Below are positions 43,001 through 54,755 of a DNA stretch of 64,000 bases, in pieces; within the stretch, counting starts at the first letter, position 1; the number at the start of each line of letters is the position of its first letter. Both the position numbers and the translations under genes were made by a program. The stretch covers positions 205,899,364 to 205,963,363 of the forward strand of contig NC_081409.1 in the NCBI RefSeq assembly GCF_030272615.1, read 5' to 3'. The notes under the pieces are model-generated. The model did not search any database, was not told the DNA's origin, and worked only from the letters and a program-made list of their open reading frames with translations. Source of the stretch: Cryptomeria japonica. Its lineage: Eukaryota > Streptophyta > Pinopsida > Cupressales > Cupressaceae.

Positions 43001-45800
43001 TTAAGTGTCAAACATGTGACACAGTGTGGGCTTGAATATTGGCGCTAAATTGTATGCAAGTTGCAATCATTGTGAATGCAAAACACAAGATTAAACATAA
43101 GTTTCATGTTAAAGAGATGGTGTAAAACTTTTTGGTTGTGATTGTCTAAATGTTGACTGAATAAGCTTGTTGTGTTGAATTAATAATAAGAGGGTTATTA
43201 TTCCTTTCAAATTCGACACATAAAAATCCAAAAACCCATAATTATAGTTAGAAAAATTTGTAGAAAATGGGAAACAAGTCAAAATTAGCTATCAACATTT
43301 TTGAAAATCACATTTTATAGGGGAAAAGCTATGATTTTTTCCATTCCCTAACTAATCCCAATATTCATATATTTTCTTGATTTATGTTTCTTTGTTTTAA
43401 ATACAATAATATCTTCCTAAAATCTTGACACTAATAAGAGAGTATGACTAATATAATTTATTAAACATGGTTGTATTATGAATTAATGAACTATGAAAAA
43501 AAAGAATGTCTAGTTTTTTTCCTTAGATGACCAAATAATTGCAGAGATACACTTTGAACTATGACAAGTAGACAACTAAAACACATTTGTATGTCCAACA
43601 AAGAACTATGTAGAAGATTGCAACAAAAAAATGATTCAACTAATAATCAAAAGTACTAGTCACACTAACAATTTCAAAGTTATTTTGAAGTAGTATAGGA
43701 TTGTCATGAAGAAAATGACTTGGGTATGGAGATGGCAGGAGTAGTAATGAATAATATTTATGCCCTACTTTTGGTGGCGACAATGATGGTAATGATAATA
43801 TCATTAGTTTTCATTGTGGAGGTAGATGCACCTAACCCATATCTAATTATAGGTGCTTCTTATTCAACAAGGGTGTCACATTAATCTCTTTGTTTTATGG
43901 GATCTCACATTGCATTTCTAGCTTTCTTTTCTAGCCAATGTCATTTATATTACCAAGATGGTTCTAACCATTAAGAAAATAAGGGATGTTCAAGCAAGGG
44001 TCTCATGGATATGTACTATGTACCATCTATGCTTTTCAAGCCTAATTTTTTATATAATAAATTTGATTTCAAAGAATTTGGCTTGAGTTACTAGGGCTCT
44101 AAAAAAATTATGAGTTTGTTTTGGGTGTTCTTGAAAAGGAATCATACTTCATAGTGAAAGAAATATTAGGTTATTTGTGTGAAAATTTTGGGTGTATCTA
44201 AAATGAACCTACACTGTACATTGTTCCAAGGTTATGTGTATGAGATGTTGTGGTGTTTTAGAATGTATTTATAGTTAACACTATCAAGTTATTTATGTGA
44301 GAAGATTGAATGTTTCTAAAATGAAGATTTACACCTTACATTGTGTATTTGTATGAGATATTTGGGTGTTTTTGGAAGGGACTACAACTTAAGTATTTTG
44401 GATATTTATGTGAGAATTTTTGGTGTTACTGAAATGAATCTACACCTTAAATTCATGAGTTATTTGTATGAAATATTTAGGTGTTTTTTGAATACATTTA
44501 CACTTTATATTGCCAAGATATTTATATATGATATTTGGGTGTTAAATTTTTTTTTTTATTATGAATTTATATACAATATTTTTATGGGGATTATGTTTAT
44601 TGATTGGTGTTGACAAGGTACTTTGCAAGATTCAGTAGGTAATAGGACTTCCTATGCAAATGCAATTTAAATAATTGCCTTAAACTCAACAATATTTATG
44701 GGAATAGAGAATCGATACCTTAAATTCATTAATATGTCCAACAAAGAGAAAAGAGAAGCTTATTTACCTTTGATATGTGAGAATGAGAAAAAGTTTGTTG
44801 CGTAGAAGATTGTAACGGAAATTGCTTCAACATGGAACCTAGATGACCAAATAACTGCATAGGTACACTTAGCTTTAAGTATGCTAAGCAAAAGACAAAA
44901 ACACATCTATAAGTCCAACACAGGAAAAAAAGAAAAAAAAAGGAACTTGTTTATCTTTAATATGTGAGCGTGAAAAACAATTTTTTGAATGGAAGATTGT
45001 AAGAAAACTTTGATTCAACACAAAATCAGAGGCACTTATCACATTAACAACTTGAAAAGTTAGTCCTAAATAGGTGAGAAATGTCAATTACATTCTATGA
45101 AGGAAAATATTAATTTTTGGAAACATATTAACTACAGTTAACTAGGGGAAGGGATGACTCACAATGAAGCAAATATTTGAATTTGTTAATATTGGGATGT
45201 ATATTTTATCTTTGTTTTAGTTCTAGATTACTTCTTTTGTTTTATTTCAAGTTTGTAGAAATGGAAGCATTGAACATTCAATATTTTTCTAATGGTCAAA
45301 ACATCATAAAAGATCATACTCCTACATGCTTAAATTTAGTGTTAAGAATAGTCTAAAAAATATGCTACACAAGTCTTTTGATCCTTTCATATAATAGGTT
45401 CTCCATTATCATATAAAAGAGTATGCTTTATTTTTATAACATTCAATTGACCATTGTACCAAATAAATTGTTTGGAGTTTAAATGCCTTGCATGAAATGT
45501 ACTTGCTTAAGAAGGCAACCACTGTATCATCTTGTCTCCAAATTTCTTCATTGGTAGGAGAAGAAATGTGACCACATTGTTCATGGCTCAAATTATCTCA
45601 CATCTTCTAAATAACCATGGAACTCAAAACAAACTCTTGTTTCTACTACCTAATATAAGAATTGACAATATGTTCCCACAAATAAATATAGAGAATGCAA
45701 TTTTAGGGTGTTAACTTAATAATTGTTTTATTATAAATGCAGGTACAATATTTAAAAAATATGAAATTATATTATATAAAAAATAGGATATAATAATAAT
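43001..45800. other. Gene-free, AT-rich stretch with internal duplications
   Basis: No protein family is recognised. Related segments containing GATGACCAAATAA.TGCA, TGTCCAACAAAG and GAAGATTG.AA occur around 43520-43690, 44735-44870 and 44900-45060, indicating old local duplications. A degenerate 60-bp tandem repeat lies at 44150-44545. Confidence 0.55.
44150..44545. repeat. Degenerate tandem repeat of about 60 bp
   Basis: Roughly six units share TTATTTGTRTGAGATATTTGG, a GTGTTTTTGAA-like middle and TCTACACCTTACATTG. Spacing is about 55-70 bp with many substitutions. Confidence 0.75.
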
Positions 45801-45814
45801 ACAATTAGGGATTA

Positions 45815-46895
45815 CCCTTTGGTGAAATGGTGGGGCTTCTTACTTGTAGTGCCTACATCCTAGGTTCAAACCCCCACGAGTTCGTCTCTATCGTGTTAAA
45901 AATGAAGTACCCTTACCTTGGGGAGAACCTTGGAGAAATAGTGGGGATTCTCACCTGCAATGCTTACATCCTTGGTTCAAACCATATTTTAAAAGTGATT
46001 TCAAGTTTTAGGGGATGACCCTTTGGTGAAATGGTGGGGCTTCTTTCCTGCAGTGCCTACAACCTAGGTTCAAACCCCCATGGGTTCGTCTCTACCGTGT
46101 TAAAAATGGAGTACCCTTACCTTGGGGAGAGCCTTGGAGAAATAGTGGGGCTTCTTGCCTATAGTGCTTACATCCTTGGTTCAAACCATAATTTGCCTCA
46201 GCGGATGACCCTTTGGTGAAATGATGGGCCTTCTTGCCTGTAGTGCCTACAACCTAGGTTCAAACCCCCACGGGTTCGTCTCTACCGTGTTAAAAATGGA
46301 GTACCCTTACCTTGGGGAGAACCTTGGAGAAATAGTGGGGCTTCTTGCCTATAGTTCTTACATCCTTGGTTCAAACCATAATTTTTGCCTACAACCTAGG
46401 TTCAAACCCCCACGGGTTCGTCTCTACCATGTTAAAAATGGAGTACCCTTACCTTGGGGAGAGCCTTGGAGAAATAGTGGGGCTTCTTACCTGTAGTGCT
46501 TACATCCTTAGTTCAAACCATAATTTAAAGGGGATGACCCTTTGGTGAAATGGTGGGGCTTCTTGCCTTTAGTGCCTACAACTTAGGTTCAAACCCCCAT
46601 GGGTTCGTCTCTACCGTGTTAAAAATGGAGTACCCTTACCTTGGGGAGAACCTTGGAGAAATAGTGGGGCTTCTTGCCTATAGTTCTTACATCCTTGGTT
46701 CAAATCATAATTTAGGGGATGACCCTTTGGTGAAATGGTGGGGCTTCTTGCCTATAGTGTCTACAACATAGGTTCAAACCCCATGGGTTCGTCTCTACCG
46801 TGTTAAAAATGGAGCACCCTTACCTTGGGGAGAACCTTGGAGAAATAGTGGGGCTTCTTGCATGTAGTGCTTACATCCTTGGTTCAAACCATTAA
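45815..46895 (+). repeat. Tandem array of about 190-bp units with paired tRNA-like modules
   Basis: CCCTTTGGTGAAATGRTGG starts units at about 45816, 46019, 46209, 46538 and 46726, with a truncated unit at 46383. Each unit holds two related 55-bp modules with a Pol III A-box-like stretch (TGGTGAAATGGTGG / TGGAGAAATAGTGG) and a B-box-like GGTTCAAACC, separated by TCTCTACCGTGTTAAAAATG. This resembles the head of tRNA-derived SINEs. The array runs directly into LINE ORF1 at 46903, so it may be that LINE's 5' region. Short repeated peptides from it are not genes. Confidence 0.85.
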
Positions 46896-47267
46896 TTTTT
46901 AAATGGAGCGCAGGAGGAGGCTAGGGTTTGCAGGCGGTGGCACTTTTCGTTTGCAAGCTTGGGAGGATGGCTCCACATGCTTGGTAAATCATCGGCCCTG
47001 GCTTCCACCGTGCGCAAACCACTTTCAGTGGCAGGTCTCAGACTGTAGGAGGAGAGACGTGGGGAGTCTTGGTGAGGGTAGACTCTCTTTCGAGCAAGAT
47101 AAAAACAAATGGGGTCATTCCCAGATTCTGAACTTTCCGAAGTGGAGCAAAAAACAGACTGAGGAGCGGTTGTGGAAGAAAATACCAGTAGCTTCAAAGA
47201 ATCCTGTTTCGGTGGAGGTACCGATTACAATAGATAAGAGAACCATTAGCATCAATATTGATTCAAC
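46673..47267 (+). repeat. 595-bp duplicated segment, copy 1
   Basis: It contains the last array unit and the first about 120 codons of LINE ORF1. It aligns without a length change to 48468-49062. ORF1 here (46903-47267) lacks the stop seen in copy 2. It is cut at GATTCAAC by the following insert. Confidence 0.9.
46903..47267 (+). pseudogene. LINE ORF1 5' fragment, copy 1
   Basis: It starts at an ATG and reads RRRRLGFAGGGTF, then NKWGHSQILNFPKWSKKQ, continuous to the break at 47267. It is the same protein start as 48698 but with an open KKQ where that copy has a stop. The rest of the gene follows only in copy 2. Confidence 0.8.
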
Positions 47268-48467
47268 TGTTAGGCCCAATATGGAAAGCTAATGTACTAA
47301 GAGGGGAGGGGTGAATCCGTACTTCAAAACATTTCTTCAATAATAACTTTACTATTATGCATAAATCGAATAGTGCAGTAACATAATATAAAGCTAAAAC
47401 AAATAGATAACCATCATACATGATTCACTCCATAACACATATATTTTGATTACACAGAAACTCTTGGTTAGAGAGAAAAACTGCGGTGGGGATGGTACCC
47501 ACAACTTCACTACTGCAATAATAAAGAGTGCTCGGTTAGAGCTACATGTTTAGCTATTTCTGATAGCATACCTTGTTAGGAGTAACAAGATCTATTAGAT
47601 CTACCTCGCTAAAGGATTTTACAACACTTCATCTAAAAATGCTGCACCTGATTAGAGGCTTTACAATTTATAGACTTGATTAGAGTCTTTTACCCTGTTA
47701 GAGGTTTCTCTTACAACTTCAAAATATTACAATAAAATATTACAAATATCTGCAACTTTACATCTGGAATGTTAGAGCAGATTCTATGTGCTCAGAATAA
47801 GATTACCTTGCTTGTAGCATACCTCGGTAACCCATATAGTAACTCGGTAAACCCTTCTGTTTACTCTGTTCTTTGATTGTTCTCTGAAAACCTTCTCGGT
47901 GACCTCTATGTCTTTGTAACAGTCATAACACTTAGTGCTTTCACATGTCTTGCTTCATATATCTTTGTATCATCCTTTCTGTCATGCTACTTGTATCTCT
48001 GATCTCAATTGATGTTGTATAAATAGATCTCTTATGACAATGATCTAATTCATTGCTTTGATCTTACAAATACAATTTATCGAATGAATAACCATACAAA
48101 ATATTTCATTGGTTAGATGACCTCAAAATCATACACAATCTTTAAGTGCAATTTCCAATGTGATAACGGTTAGATGTGCCTCAATCTTGTAACACGTTTT
48201 CGTATGCATGTCCAGGTTCAATGAATCTAGTAACACGTTTCACTCAATGTATATTAACTCGGTGTGTCATCTTTGCTGCTCGGTAGACATGTAATGATAC
48301 TCGGTAGACAGCTCAGTGTATACTACGCTTTGAGACTACTTTCTTCTGTAACCAACTGGACTATTCATACTGACTGAATATTTCAGTAGAGATAACCGAC
48401 TAGAGTATATAAAATAACTTTGACATAAAACTAATGGCAATCTGATAAGTAGAAAACTAATGGCAAT
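47268..48467. mobile_element. 1.2-kb insert between the two duplicated segments
   Basis: It begins TGTTAGGCCCAATATGG at 47268 and ends at 48467 after two close copies of AAAACTAATGGCAATC. It contains many CTCGGT words (47820-48310). The TG start resembles an LTR, but no CA end with target copy or partner LTR was found. No coding potential. Confidence 0.5.
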
Positions 48468-49062
48468 CTTGCCTATAGTTCTTACATCCTTGGTTTAAAT
48501 CATAATTTAGGGGATGACCCTTTGGTGAAATGGTGGGGCTTCTTGCCTATAGTGCCTACAACCTAGGTTCAAACTCCATGGGTTCATCTCTACCGTGTTA
48601 AAAATGGAGCACCCTTACTTTGGGGAGAACCTTGGAGAAATAGTGGGGCTTCTTGCCTATAGTGCTTACATCCTTGGTTCAAACCATTAATTTTTAAATG
48701 GACCACAGGAGGAGGCTAGGGTTTGCAGGCGGTGGCACTTTTCATTCGCAAGCTTGGGAGGATGGCTCCACGTGCCTGGTAAATCATCGGCCTTGGCTTA
48801 CACCACGCGCAAACCACTTTCAGTGGCAGGTCTCAGACTGTAGGAGGAGAGACGGGGGGAGTCTTGGCAAGGCCAGACTCTCTTTCGAGCAAGATAAAAA
48901 CAAATGGGGCCATTCCCAAATTCTGAACTTTCCGAAGTGGAGCAAAAAATAGACTGAGGAGCAGTTGTGGAAGAAAATACTAGCAGCTTCAAAGAACCCC
49001 ATTTCGGTGGAGGTATCGATGACGATAGATAAGAAAACCATTAGCATCAATATTGATTCAAC
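48468..49062 (+). repeat. 595-bp duplicated segment, copy 2
   Basis: Same length as 46673-47267, with a few percent substitutions. It continues without a break into the remainder of the LINE. Confidence 0.9.
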
Positions 49063-50517
49063 GGCTTGGAAGGAATCAGTTCAAGTCTTGCGTGCTAAAG
49101 CCTTCTTCATGAAGTGGGGAGGTAATTGGCTTGCCTTTTCCAAGATTAGGAAATGGGTTGATGAGGAATGAGGGAGCCACTTTAAGATTAAAACCCTAAC
49201 TAATGGGTTCTTCTTAATCATTATTGGGTCGAAAGTGGAAAAACTAGAATAATGAACAAAGGGCCTTTCATGATGCTATGAATAGGGTTCTACATTAAAG
49301 ATTGGATCCCCAACTTTGATCCCCGACAAGCCTCCATTGAGGAGATCCCTATTTGGATTAGGTTGTATAACCTTCCACATGAATATTGGAAGGAGGAAGT
49401 CTTCAAGGTGATTGGAGATAAGCTAGGGAGATTTATTAAATCTGATGAAGCCATTGACAAACTAGACTCATGTATGTATGCTCAAATTTGTATCATGTGG
49501 AAATCGCACCCTAGGCTCCCCAAGACCATTGAAATCCGCTCACTTGAGGGTTTATGGAGGCAAGAGATTGAAGTTGAAGAAATCATGGTGAAGTACAAGT
49601 CCTGTAAAGAATGGGGGCATGAGGAGTCTAATTGCAAGGCAGGTCAAAAAGGTAAGGACAGGGCAGACAGAGCACTGGAGGATCAGTTGATAGCATTAAC
49701 AGATGGTGAAAAGGTGGTGTCAGACACCATACTCTCATAGTCGGTTCTTGTCTTTGACTCGACAGTTAGTCCATATGTGACATTCCAACATAGCATTGCA
49801 AAAAGGGGTGGGTTTGAAGTGTCCTTGGTTTCTAAAAATACAATGGCATCTAAGTTGGTTGATCAAGCCATGACCTTTGTTCCTATGGTTGGTGTGGAGG
49901 ATGCGAATAGGAAAGCTTTTGTAGGGGAGACTCCCTTGGATCAGTCTTCGCTTCTAGCTGGATGTGTTGGGGAGACACATGTGGCTTCAACAAATGGAGA
50001 AGTGCTTTGGGGAGGTCTCAGTCTTATGGTTGGCTCTGTCTCAGAGTTTGATTGAGTGCTTATTTCTCAAGCTAGAGTAGGTGGTGTGGGGATTCCCTCC
50101 CCTCCCTCGTCGCCTCCCCCATCTGGGCCTGGGATGGAGGTACTAGTTGTTGGCATGACATGGAATCTTTCGGTGAGCCCGAGTCATGACTTTGGAGTAT
50201 GATTTGAAGAGGTTAAGGTAGGCAGGTTCAAAGATATCCATATGTCCTCGGTTAAGGAGGATTTTGTGAATTCAGTTGAGCTGGAGTCCGAAGATGAAGA
50301 AGGCCTGAGTGATGATTCTTTGGGGTTGTTGGCAGAGGTAGGGGAGACAAATTTAAGGACCATCAAACAATCTAAAGAAAAACCTATTAAGGTGATGGAA
50401 GAGAGTATGAGGGGAAAGGAAAATAGACAGAAGTTGTTGGAGGAAGCAGACAACATGAAGGGACATACTAGACTTCTAAGATCTGGGAGAGACTTGTTCT
50501 CTCCTGGGAAGCAATGA
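48698..50517 (+). pseudogene. LINE ORF1 (DUF4283-like RNA-binding protein)
   Basis: The N-terminal RRLGFAGGGTF leads to a DUF4283-type segment with FFMKWGGNW (about 49110). After a frameshift between 49171 and 49363, IPIWIRLYNLPHEYWKEEVF (about 49345) and GRFIKSDEAID follow. A knuckle-like CKEWGHEESNC (about 49600) ends the RNA-binding part, and an acidic C-terminus reaches 50517. This arrangement is usual for plant L1 ORF1. Stops lie at 48950, 49169, 49738 and 50053. The terminal TGA overlaps the ORF2 ATG. Confidence 0.85.
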
Positions 50518-53500
50518 AGTTCCTTACTTGGAATGTCAGGGGCTACAATGCCCTTGACAAGTGACGCTTGATCAAAAGAGGTTTTGATCAGGCGAAGTCG
50601 AAAGTTATTTGCATTTAAGAAACAAAGTTAGGTAGAGAAGAAACAGCTAGAGTTCTTGGTGTTAGACAGAGGTGGTCAGGTATTTTTGTGGATTTGGAGG
50701 GGGATTCAGGTGGGTTGGGTATATTATGGAACCCCCAATTTGTTAAAGTGGAACCAGTCTCAAGTTCTAGATATTGGCAAATGGTAAAGGTTAGCTCAAG
50801 GACTTTCAACTTTTCAAGTTTTTTAATCAATGTTTATGGGCCTACTAAAACAACAGATAAGTGCTAGCTATGGGAGGAAATTTCTAAGATTTTAGAGGAT
50901 GTTAGGTTGGCCTTAACAATTGTTGTGAGGTATTTCAATTCCACTCTCTCCTATTCAGACAAACGCGGATGGGTGAGAAGGTTGTGCAGGATTTGATCTG
51001 ATTTTCAGACCTTTGTGGTTTCTAATGCTTTGGTTGAGGTGGCTGCTAAAGGGGGGAATTTTATGTGGACTAATAGGCATTTGGGCTTCTCCAACATAGC
51101 TGAGAGACTCAATAGGCTCTTTCTAGCTGGGGACTTGAACATGGCTCCCCTTATTTTTGAGGCAATTTTTTTGGCTATTTAAGGTTCGGACCACTTCTCG
51201 GTCTCTTTGGTTGTGTAGAAGGATGGAGTTCAGCTCAGATGTCCCTTTAAGGTGGAAAAGATGTGGCTAAGGGAATAGGGCTTCAGAGATTAGGTGGTTT
51301 GTTGGTGAAAGGAGGCCCCTATGGTTGACGACTTCTTGGCCTACCAGTTCTTTAAAAAGATAAGTTATGTTAAACAGAAACTGAAAAGCTGGAACAAGGA
51401 TGTTTTTGGAAATATCTTTGATGAAAAATGAAAGATTGAAGGTGAGTTAGGGGCTTTGAACTCGAAATTCATGGCAGAGGGTATGGACGAGGTGGATTAT
51501 CTCATGGAGAAAGATCTGCTTAGTAGATATGGGGAAGGTCTGTAGAGAGAAGAGATTTTTTGTAGGCAAAAATCATGAGAGAATTGGCTTAGAGTTGGAG
51601 ATAGAAACACCAAATTTTTATATAGTTCGGTGAAGGTTAAGAGAAGCCTTAATAGAATTTTATCCCTAAGACTCATGGATGTTACCTTAACGGAGGATTC
51701 CGCCCTGATTAACTAGGAGGTGGTGGTTTTTTTTTGGAAATTTATGGAAGAAGAGTGGGGTAGGTCAGTACAGTTTGAAATCAGAGTTTTTGGAAGTGAT
51801 CCATCCTTTAGTCTCTAGGGAAGACAATCAGATGCTTGAGGAGCCTGTCTCTTTGAAGGAATTGAAAGCAGTTGTTTTCGGCTTGGGAGGGGAGAAAGCA
51901 CTGGGCTCGGATGACTTTCAGGCTTTCTTCTACCAGTTCTTTTGGGATTTGCTTGGTGGCGAGCTGTTGGTGGTGGTTGAAGAGTCAAGGTCTAGGGGTT
52001 TTATTCTGAAAGAATTCAATTGTACTCTGGTAGCACTTATCCCAAAGAAAGTTAAACTAGTGGTCTTTGAGGAATTCCACCCGATTTCGTTGTGTAACAC
52101 TATTTATAAAATTATTTCAAAAGTTGCTGCCAACAGGCTTAAACTAATTTTGGACAAACTGATTTCTTATGAACAAAGTGGTTTCACTCCAGGGAGGAAT
52201 ATTGTGGATGGGATTATTGTGGCTCATGAGGTGATTCACACAGCCATGAAGAGCAGACAGAGAAGAATGATACTTAAGCTTGACATTCGGAAAGCCTATG
52301 ACAGAGTTGACAAGTCTTTCTTTTGGTTGTGCTTGCCAAGTTCAGTTTCAGTAAGTGTTGGATTAGGTGGATTTCTAGTATGGTAATGTAGTTCAATGCT
52401 TTGGTTTTAGTCAATGGCATCCCGTGCGGATTCTTTCCCACCTCATGGGGTATTCGTCAGGGGAATCCCATATCCCCCTTTCTTTTCATTTGATTAGCGA
52501 AAGTTCTTGGTCGATCGATAGCTTGTAAGCGATCTCAGGGGTTGTGGAAAGGTATCGAGATTGCCTGCGGGGTGGAATCTACAACTCATTCTTAGTTTGT
52601 CAATGATACTTGTCTTTTCAAAGTGACCTCCATGCAAGAAGCATCGGTGATGAAAAAAGTGTTGGATAGATTTAGCTAGGCCACCGGTCAGGAGATAAAT
52701 TGGTAAAAATCAGAGATATTTTTCTTTCACACAGAAGCTGGCTCTTAGAAGGCCATAGCCAGACTCTTTGGAATCAGAATTGGACAGCTTCTAGGGAAAT
52801 TCCTTGGTACATCACTCTTTGTTGGAGTAGGAAAGTCAAAAATTTGGAAAGAGCTTCTTGATGGTTGCAAAGAAAAAATGGAGGGCTGGAAAAGTAAATG
52901 GCTCATGTTGGCTGGTCACATTTCAATTTTGAAATCAATTATTTCGGTAATGTTGATCTTCTCCATGGCTTGTTTTAAACTTCCAAGCATGATCATTAAG
53001 AATATTCAACAGAAAATGAGGAAATTTTTGTGGAACGGTAAACAGCATCAAGACAAAATTCCTTTAATGGCTTGGGATAGAGTGTGCAAACTCAAAGGGG
53101 GAGGAGGTGCACGGCTCCATGACTGGAAGTTGATTAATGAAGCTATGGGGGCAAAGTTGGTGTGGAAGATGTATAGTAAGTTGGAGTAGAGATGGGTCTG
53201 CATTCTTCAAGCTAAGTATTTGGATAATGGAGATAGGGAGAGGATTCTCACAGTTGAAAATCCCCCGAGAGGATCAACTCTTTGGAATTTTTTGGTGAAT
53301 TGTAGGAGCCTTATTACTAATCATCTCACTTGGCGGATTGGAGATGGCCGTAAGGTGAGTTTTTGGTAGGATTCTTGGGATGGTTGCCTGTCTCTAGATA
53401 ACAGGGCTCCCCAACAGATTATCCAAATGACCATCCAACAGTGGGGGAACAAAGTGAGTGATTTCCTGGACCAAGATTCTTTTGAACTGGGACAACAAAT

Positions 53501-54755
53501 GACCTAGAAGGACCCCCGTGATCTGGACTTGGAGGAGGCTGATCAAAGGATGATGAGGAATATGCTAGCTAGCAGAGAGGTGATGAGTTCTAGGGAGGAA
53601 GACAAAATAATATGGTGTGGTACAAAGAGTGGCATTTATTCTGTTAAGTTGGGGTATGCCTTGTTGGAGGCAAAAGGCATGAAGGTGGATTGGGAAGCTA
53701 AGGTTTGTTGGAACAACGCTTGTTTGCTGAAAGTAGGTGCTTTCTCATGGTTGGCAGGAAACAATCAGATTCTAATTGGAGATAGACCCAAGAGAATGGG
53801 GTTTGCGGGCCCCTTTCGTTGCGTTCTTTGTAAGTCGGAGGAGGAAGATGTGGATCATCTTCTGCTGAATTATGATTTTGCCCAGGAAGCTTGGCATTTT
53901 GGGTTGCAGAGGTTGAGTTGGAAGGGGCCGCTGGAAGGGAATTTGTGTGAATGGCTAAACTTGTGACCATCTTTGCATAAGTCTTCAACCTTTGCTGCAA
54001 TTTGGAAGGTTATGCCTTCAACTGTAATGTGGGAAGTATGGAAAGAACGAAACCGAAGACTTTTTGAGGATAAATCAGAACCTAGGGAACACTTTCTAAT
54101 CAAGTTGGAGAGGGTAATTTCAGAATTAGTCTCTAATGTTGCTTCCCAGGTTAATATGGCAAATACCTCTTTCACTCAATTTGATGCTGGTATCCTGGTG
54201 AGATGGCCTTTGATTAAATTTAGGCCTGCTAATGGGCTTTTGAGGGCTAATCCTCCTAGGAAGGGAGATAAAAGTCAAGAGTGGGTTCCTCTAGATAAGG
54301 GTTGGACAAAGATCAACTTTGATGGGGCTTCAAGGGGGAATCCCGAGATCTTCGGGGAAGGGGTCATAGCCCTTGATGAGAATGGAAGTATTCTTGCTCT
54401 TGGAGCTAAGAGACTGGTGGATGGTTTGAACAATGAAGCTGAGTGTCAGGCAACAACTGAAGCCATTCTTTTGGCCAAGAAATTGGAGGTGAAAAAACTC
54501 CATCTTGAGGGGGATTCCCAGATAATGGTGAATGGTATTGCTAGGGGATAGATGGAGGCCTGGTACCTGGATAAACATGTCAGAAGGATGAATAACCTTC
54601 TGAGTGGGTTTGAGGATTTTAAGGTATCGCATGTGCTCAAAGAAGCAAATGCTGAGGCTAACAAGCTTTTGAAAATTGGCGCAAATGGTTCTTTGGCTGA
54701 CTATTTTAATTTATTTGAGGACCTAAGGGATGTGTGTCCCTTAGAGTTTGGTTGA
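50514..54755 (+). pseudogene. LINE ORF2: endonuclease, RT, zf-RVT, RNase H
   Basis: The ATG at 50514 opens MKFLTWNVRG, the apurinic-endonuclease start; SDHFSV (about 51190) closes that domain. RT: LIPKK, FHPISLCNTIYKIISK, QSGFTPGRN and LKLDIRKAYDRVD (51775-52310). The catalytic FADD reads FVND near 52600. The thumb region with W-rich KMRKFLWNG lies at 52990-53190. A zf-RVT with CVLCKSEEEDVDHLL lies near 53820. RNase H runs from INFDGASRGNP (about 54315) through NEAE and EGDS; the final catalytic Asp of the usual EANxxAD motif is Asn (EANAEAN, about 54645). At least two frameshifts (before 51775, and between 52386 and 52878) and many stops. Confidence 0.92.

Noticed and set aside
42699-43011. 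Ser/Leu repeat open frames on the minus strand
   Set aside because: Produced by the (AG)n tract at 42913-42945 and its flanks.
45827-46771. Series of short, similar peptides (SAYILGSN type)
   Set aside because: They come from the 190-bp tandem units in register; the units look non-coding with Pol III-like boxes.
45816-46895. Possible tRNA genes
   Set aside because: B-box-like GGTTCAAACC is present, but no module folds into a complete cloverleaf with acceptor pairing; best read as tRNA-derived repeat.
46673-49062. Short LTR element with 595-bp LTRs
   Set aside because: The repeats carry LINE ORF1, lack TG..CA ends, and have no primer site or purine tract.
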